Notes under the pieces: model-generated
What the model was told of the DNA's origin: nothing
Database searches by the model: none
What the model saw: only the letters and a program-made list of their open reading frames with translations
From: Talaromyces rugulosus
Taxonomy: Eukaryota; Ascomycota; Eurotiomycetes; Eurotiales; Trichocomaceae
Length of the DNA stretch: 64,000 nt
Direction of reading: 5' to 3'
Assembly: GCF_013368755.1 (NCBI RefSeq)
Contig: NC_049565.1
Coordinates: 2,480,001 to 2,544,000, forward strand
Translations under genes and position numbers: made by a program
In this document: piece after piece, positions 58,415 to 64,000 of the stretch
How positions within the stretch are numbered: the stretch's first letter is position 1
Layout of the letters: the number at the start of each line of letters is the position of its first letter

Positions 58415-61312
58415 GGTGTGGTTTGTATTGAAGAATAGTAAATTATGCGTTTGCTATTATATTTAGGATCTGATGGAGAACGTGTTAGTAATACGAATGA
58501 AAGAGGTTGAATTTGGAAATGGACAATATCACACACCCTGGAAGAAATATAGAGCTCATTTCGATGAGCCTGCCATCCAAATGCTTGCTGCTATCTAGCA
58601 AGTACGAGCAAGACACGTCATATGCATTGTTATGAGACAGGCCGGTTTGTTCGAAGGACAGTTCTTGAAGCTTGAAAATCTCGAATGTCGGGTTTGAGTA
58701 GAAACACTTCCACGGTCTCCGGGCTAGACCTAGTAATCGGTAATCGGCGAGAACGACTGGAGGACGGACGAAAAAAGAAAGGCAAAGGGATAGCCAAGCG
58801 ATGGTAGTCTCGTCACGATATGAGTCGGAGTTTCCAAAACAATATGTCCACTTGTATGTCCACTTATATGTCCACTGAATACAACCAGACCCAATTAGTC
58901 TCTTCCTAGGACGCAGGAATCGCGGCCACCATGTCTTTTACAGCTCCAAGGCAGCGGGGGCACGCTGTGGTTTTAAAGGCCTTCTGGATGACAGAATCAC
59001 CTGATAAACGCAGTCAGCGGTTTCTGTCTGTTCAGCTATGGCATTGAGCGCCACTGCCGCCTTGAAGGATGATGCTGGGTCCGTGTCCACATGTTGTGCG
59101 CATGCATGTCGGTAGATCTCATGTTAAAGTTGGACTAAAACATGAGGTGAACCAGAGAGCCGGAAACAAGGCGAGCAGCAAGAGACGCGGCGAGAGCAGG
59201 TGGCGCGGGGTCGCCAGAGCCAGGTTCCGAAAGCGGCAGCTACTGAGAGCTCTGTAAGCCGTAGCCACCCTGCATTGTCATCACCATGCTGCTGAAACAG
59301 CAGGGCTCGTCGTCTATTGAGGGGCATGGATAGTGCTGGAGGGCTAGAGCACTCATGGTGGGGGAAGGATTGATCTGGTATGCAGCGCTATAATGTCAGA
59401 AAGTATCGTCTCCATCACTTGGCGAGACAAGGTAGCAGACGAAGCGCGGCCAGGGCTAATAGAGCTTCGACCCTTCTATGCTCATTTTGTTAGTGTTTTT
59501 CAGCTCAGCCAAAGCCAATTCCAAATCGGCTGCACGCGATCTAGTAGCTGGTCCCACATAGGAGGATCGCCGGTCGTTGAATGGGCTGCGGTGCGTAGTC
59601 CTGGGGAAAGCAACGCCAATCAGGAGGCGGAGGGGCTGCCAGGGCTGGCCTGGTTCAGCTGCGCCTGGATGCAGCCAGATCGACACACTCCCCGAAGCGC
59701 GCCTGTGGTCTTAATAGTAGTATGTGACTATGTGTGTTCCATGTACCTTGTACACCACAACGAAGTGGGGGAGTCGGGGAGACACGAGGGGACACTAGAG
59801 AGAAAGGAGAAAGACTAGAGAGAAAAGACTAAAGACTCGAGAGAGCGGGGCCCGAGAGATCGCAGTCCCGTGACTGGCTGCGCGGGCTGTGGCGCAAGCA
59901 CTTGTGGCGATCCCCGTCCTCAACTGTGGCGCAGTCCGTCAACGTGCCTTCCTCGCTTGTTTTTATTCTCTCGCTGTCGCCGCTCCAGGTCTTTTTTTTG
60001 CTCTCGCAGGCAGCAGAATTATCATACACTCGACTTTGCTCTACACCGGCTCTATTCACTGCTCTCCGTGCTAATCCCGGTCCAGCTACTTTTGGAGCAC
60101 GCCTGGGCCGAGAACAACGAGGATGGCAAATTCAACATCGCGGCGAAATTTCCACACGTCCTATCGGGCCCGCTGACCTATAGCGAGGAATGTGATTCTC
60201 CCGTCCGCCGAATGTTTGCATGGCGCTATAGACTTGCATGGCCTAATAACTTGGTCTTGCTTTTGACCTCTTGACCCGCTGGATGCGCACCAATCCCATA
60301 TAGAAACAGAGTCTTAACCTCCATATCTGTGGCGTCATGTTGCGACATCAGGGAATCCCGAAAAGGTCCCCGGGAGGACAGAAAGACGCCGAGAAGAGAC
60401 CGGTCACCTCTGGCATTGAATCCAAGGCGACAGCACATCAGTCGAACCCTCTCCCTTGCGGAGATGCTCTAGATCACCGTCTAGCTGACTAGCATTTAGT
60501 GGCGGCACACATACGTCTTGCTTCACATTCCTACACCGAGGTGGCAATATGTCTGACAGCGATCTCGATGGGCGTGCTCGGACGCGAATCTATTTTTACG
60601 GTGGAGAAACTGGACTGAGATGGTCGAATTTGATCTCTTTTGTGTTCTCTAGATCGAGAATGAAAGGAATGACATGTCAAACAGCGAAATTAGCAACGCA
60701 GGATCAATTTGGGTTTACAGTACTGGATCTATTGCCACTCGGTTAGAAATTTGTTCTAGTGGCGAATGGTTCCTTGGTCGATCTTTGCAACCACGGCACA
60801 CCGCAGACCTTGGAAACACCAGAGCACTGTCGTGACCGCCTTTTCGTAGACGATAGGCCAAGTGGAAGCATTTTTGAGAGAAATGCCGGCTGTCGTCCAA
60901 ATTTTATACATAAAAATTTTCTTCATGCTTGACCGTTTGGTCTAATTGTAGACATATTTTATATCTGAGAACCAGTCCTCGAATTGAGTTTTTATGCGGA
61001 GTTCAAAGTTTACACAATTCCACCATCTGACATGCCTCCATATCAGCAATGCCCAAATTACCAGTTCATGAAACAGCAATTGATCTGAAGCCAGGCCAAT
61101 AAACATGAAATCCCGATCTCGGCTCCAGCCCTGTCGATCTCCAGATCTCAGGGCCGCGTCGCGATTGGTCCATCTGAAAAGCGGGTCCTGATGAATCGAC
61201 TTCACTTTCTCTCGAGCGTCGCTTTCACCTCGCAATTATTCCCTCCAACTGCCATTGCCATTTACTACGTACTTTGTATATAGTACCCTTTTTCTATCTA
61301 TTTATTTTCACA
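58415..61312. other. 2.9-kb tract between divergent genes, no gene recognised
   Basis: Short ORFs of up to 142 codons occur on both strands but none has family features or a consistent splice pattern. It includes a tandem 12-mer repeat (58842-58877), a purine-rich stretch near 59795-59850, and AT-rich DNA near 60900. Promoters of the two flanking genes lie at the ends. A small unknown gene or non-coding transcript in 59.0-60.5 kb cannot be excluded. Confidence 0.5.
58842..58877. repeat. Three tandem 12-mers (RTATGTCCACTK)
   Basis: ATATGTCCACTT, GTATGTCCACTT and ATATGTCCACTG follow without spacer, about 430 bp upstream of the gene at 58414. Confidence 0.85.
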
Positions 61313-62274
61313 ATGTCTTATGAAATGGGCCACATTGGCGCTCGCGGTAAGCTCGTCGTCCCTTTCATTTTTTAGGAGGGGGGGAGGTTTTGCGACTTTG
61401 GCTAATGATCCTGCAACACACAGCCTTTAATCATGAACAGTCCAGCCATGCTGAAGAAGAATTCGATCGGTTGCGCGGGCTAGCTCGTCAGGAAGCTAAC
61501 CAGCGTAATCACTGCTTCGAAAGGGTACTTTTCCTATTCCACTCTCGAAATCTTTCTTTGTTCAAAATTAAAAAACTAGAACAGTCCAAACAAGCATACG
61601 AACACGGCGATGGCGCAGGCGCAAAACAGCTCTCCGAGGAAGGCAAATCGCACGGCCGACAGATGGAGCAGTACAACAAGCAAGCCTCTGAATTCATTTT
61701 CCGTGAAAACAATGCGCCGGGCCGTGTCGCAGACGATACGATTGATCTGCACGGGCAGTTCGTCGAGGAGGCCGAGGATATTTTGGAGGAGCGCATCAAG
61801 TATGCGCGAGAGCATGGGCAGACGCATTTGCATGTGTGAGTATACCCTTTGAAGAAGACAAAAAAAAAGGGGGATATGGACTGAGTCAAGGTTAGGATCG
61901 TTGGAAAAGGGAATCACTCAGCAAACCACGTCCAAAAAATCAAGCCGCGTGTGGAGCAAGTCTGTCGCGAGCTTGGTCTGCAGTACGCGACTGAGGAAAA
62001 CGCTGGACGCATGTACGTCAATCTCACTGGTGGCGCGGCCGAGATGCCTGCCCATCACGGCGGAGGACACCAACAACCACACCAACAGCCGCAACAACCT
62101 CACTATGGAGGTGGTGGGTACCAGCAACCGTCGGGATATCCCGGACAACAACAGTACAGCCAGGGCCAACAGCAACAGCAACAAGGTGGCCAAGAAGACG
62201 AGGTGCAGAAGCTTGTCGAAAAGGTGCTTCCCAAGGTACTTCGCAAGCTTGGAGATTGCTGTATTGTCATGTAG
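61313..62274 (+). CDS. Smr-domain protein with DUF1771 and CaaX end
   Basis: Similar to yeast YPL199C. Four exons (61313-61346, 61424-61524, 61585-61835, 61896-62274) give 254 aa. DUF1771 (about 15-80) reads FDRLRGLARQEANQR, SKQAYEHGDGAGAKQLSEEG and ends with an IFREN part. The Smr domain (about 90-170) has the DLHG motif (TIDLHGQFVEEAEDIL) and VIVGKGNHSANHVQKIKP. Smr domains bind or cut nucleic acid; the role of this eukaryotic group is not settled. A Gln/His/Gly-rich linker follows, then a coiled-coil-like helix and the end DCCIVM, a CaaX box (CIVM) with an extra Cys before it. This suggests farnesylation plus palmitoylation and membrane attachment. The first acceptor (61423) is required, as the later one gives a stop. 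Confidence 0.9.
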
Positions 62275-62629
62275 GTTGTTTGTTGCTGCTTGCTTTCTTT
62301 GTCATGTTCTTTATGAATGGATTCATCGAGTTTTTTTTTTGTTTTAATCCCAAGACAATCTTTTGTCCTCGGCAAAAAGGATGTTGCATATACCCATACC
62401 CATTTATCCGATGTGGACATGGCTTTGTTTTCAAAGAATCTTTCATCTCATTATCGAGTTGATATCCAACATACAATAGACCTTGTTCAATATTCTTCAA
62501 CAATGAACATGATTAAGTATAAATATTGGCAACAGACCTCTTCCTTAAGGTCATGTGCACACACACGAATTGATCACTGAATCCAAGTCACTGAGTCCAA
62601 ATCACTGAATCCAAATCACTGAATCCAAA
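62275..62629. other. Spacer between Smr gene and the next unknown gene
   Basis: 355 bp. The first part is the T-rich 3' flank of the Smr gene; the last 57 bp are a tandem repeat running up to the ATG at 62630. Confidence 0.6.
62573..62629. repeat. Tandem 14-mers directly before a start codon
   Basis: Three full units close to ATCCAAATCACTGA (62581-62594, 62595-62608, 62609-62622), with a partial unit on each side. The last partial unit ends at the ATG of the gene at 62630, so the repeat would form the end of its 5' leader. Confidence 0.85.
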
Positions 62630-63112
62630 ATGCCCCAAACCATATCCCCAACAAATACCGCCCCCCTCGCCAAAAATGCCAATCACCACGCCGACGTAAG
62701 CATCACAACCCTAATCCTCGAAATTCAGAGCCTGTGCCATGCGCGAGACCACAGCACCCTTTCTTCCTCTCCTTCGTCTTCACCAGACACAAACACCTTA
62801 CAGGCCCTAATTAGAAAAAAGTTGGACAGGCTGCAGCACCATATTCTCAAACGCGAAATGCGAAAGCTCGATGAGCAGTTGGACTATGACCCGCTGTCTG
62901 AAACCCAACTGCAGCAGCAGCACAACATAGAAACCGATGACGATGATGGGGCTTTGCTGCCGGTGCCACTGAAAATCGGGTCGAGGAGGGTACGAGCCAA
63001 GGATGTTCAAAACATTTTGAATGTGAATAATAACGTCGAAGATGCAAATACGGATCCCTTGGTGAGGTTAGAGAAGAAGGTGCTGGAAGTGCAAATCTAT
63101 ACTAGCAACTGA
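62630..63112 (+). CDS. Hypothetical small protein
   Basis: I do not recognise a family. Intronless, 160 aa, starting MPQTISPTNTAPLAKNANHH. A helical, charged middle part (LQALIRKKLDRLQHHILKRE) suggests a coiled coil; an acidic stretch (ETDDDDG) and a C-terminal VRLEKKVLEVQIYTSN follow. There is no signal peptide or membrane segment. It is read in the same direction as the Smr gene 355 bp upstream and converges on the GGPP synthase gene. Length and regular codon use support it moderately. Confidence 0.55.
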   Translation: MPQTISPTNTAPLAKNANHHADVSITTLILEIQSLCHARDHSTLSSSPSSSPDTNTLQALIRKKLDRLQHHILKREMRKLDEQLDYDPLSETQLQQQHNIETDDDDGALLPVPLKIGSRRVRAKDVQNILNVNNNVEDANTDPLVRLEKKVLEVQIYTSN

Positions 63113-63309
63113 AAAAAAAAGTTCCGAACATGAGATAATCATAATATACTGTCATTCCAATCGTCAATTTATATCGATCATTTTAATCATAATCCTAGGC
63201 TAAAATAAAAGGGAATGCGAGATGCAATGCCATAAGGGTATAGTTCCACTAGCCATGCCATAAACCGTAATGCATACACAATACAAGGTGAAGAGAACAG
63301 TAGGGCTTA

Positions 63310-63990
63310 CTACTGCGGGTCCTTCAACGTAAGTTCAACAATTTTTTCCACAATAGCCCGGACTAATTGCCCGTTTTTGTTTTCTTCAGCGTCGCCATCG
63401 ATTTCATCAATTATACTGTAAGCCTTGTCCCGAAGCAGGGCGACGACCTTGCGGGTATAAGAAAAGCTGCCGGTGCTTTCCATGTATTTGACGGCGTATA
63501 GTTTGACCTCGTCGTCCTTTGTTCTTTGTTTCAGTATATTGACCAACTGCACATTGGACGGGTTGGCGCGGATGCTGTGGATTATAGGGAATGAAAATTT
63601 GCCCTCTGTTAGGTCCTCGCAGAGTCCCTTGTTCTTGCTATACGTGGTGTCCGACAAGTTGAGGTAATCGTCGCAGACCTGGAATATCAGCCCCAAGACG
63701 TTGACCAATGGTACATAATTCCTGATTGGCACATGTTAACCAGTGTGTAGTGTGATTACTGGAAGATGCCTACCTGTGAGTATCGCTCTCGGCCTGCATT
63801 AGCTTGACTGCTAATCGGAACAGACCCCCGGTCTTATTGTCCACCATCTCTAAGTACTCATCTTCTGTTGGGCAGGTCAAGGTATCGCGCCAGAATAGGT
63901 CCAGCCCTTGGCCACGGTGCAAATTCAGAAGCTCTTCGGTGTAGATATCGATGGCGGCGGGGTTATTCAATTTTTGCAGTTCTTGCAGTG
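63310..63990 (-). CDS. Geranylgeranyl diphosphate synthase, 3' part (cut by window edge)
   Basis: Trans-prenyltransferase making C20 GGPP for protein prenylation and isoprenoids. Only the C-terminal part is in the window: exons 63990-63774 and 63721-63310 (52-nt intron). The second Asp-rich region is present: [20 protein letters not shown] followed by [20 protein letters not shown]. Upstream in the protein, [15 protein letters not shown] and [18 protein letters not shown] are typical too. The first Asp-rich motif lies outside. A TTTTCTAG acceptor at 63991-63998 shows that another intron begins at the edge. Housekeeping neighbours suggest the primary enzyme rather than one from a diterpene cluster, but this cannot be decided here. 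Confidence 0.88.
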
Positions 63991-64000
63991 CTAGAAAATA

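Noticed and set aside
59870..60274. 134-codon ORF as a gene
   Set aside because: No family features, an odd Cys/Arg-rich start, and other ORFs overlap it in all frames; kept only as part of the unexplained tract.
63310..63990. Edge of a diterpene gene cluster because of the GGPP synthase
   Set aside because: Neighbours within the window are housekeeping or unknown genes; no terpene cyclase, P450 or prenyltransferase is present.

Overview
The window is nuclear DNA of a filamentous ascomycete, almost certainly Eurotiales (Aspergillus/Penicillium type). This rests on short introns (47-105 nt) with GTAAGT-like donors and CTAAC/CTGAC branch points, a trifunctional trpC, a 353-aa G-alpha of the FadA type ending CGLI, a CRH-type GPI-anchored GH16, a bZIP of the C-terminal DUF3425 class, and TTAGGG-type telomeric motifs. 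Twenty-five protein-coding loci are supported: 23 complete gene models, one decayed kinase-like pseudogene and one gene cut by the right edge. I spliced the genes by hand; every model given is in frame across all its junctions. No tRNA, rRNA, CRISPR or transposon was recognised.

Layout. 0-9.5 kb: bZIP regulator, small secreted six-cysteine protein, GTP cyclohydrolase II (riboflavin), SGF29 (SAGA) divergent from mannose-6-phosphate isomerase. 9.5-17.5 kb: an 8-kb tract without a gene, full of simple repeats, upstream of a phosphoinositide phospholipase C. 22-31.5 kb: a more accessory stretch with a CRH-like cell-wall transglycosylase, an aldo/keto reductase, a broken kinase-like gene, and a divergent Asp-box beta-propeller protein/sugar-transporter pair. 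Four short interstitial telomeric (CCCTAA)n tracts, all in the same orientation, lie in the gene-free tract and in this stretch. 31.8-51.2 kb: dense housekeeping genes (epsilon-COP, UPF1, IMP4, a small BRCT-plus-WGR-like protein, trpC, NUP188). 51-64 kb: FadA G-alpha behind a 2.9-kb leader/promoter, USE1 SNARE, two small unknown proteins, an Smr-domain protein with a CaaX end, and the 3' part of a GGPP synthase gene.

Most loci are independent housekeeping genes. Those that plausibly work as pairs are the Asp-box protein with its divergent sugar transporter (shared 367-bp promoter), and the secretory-path genes (sec28, use1), which are not linked by position. Signal-transduction genes (plc, fadA) have by far the longest upstream tracts. 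No clear new multi-gene system is visible. The most unusual signals are the interstitial telomere repeats around the AKR/pseudokinase block, a PARP-like BRCT-WGR protein without a catalytic domain, and two over-represented intergenic words (TACGGAGTA and TACATGTA).
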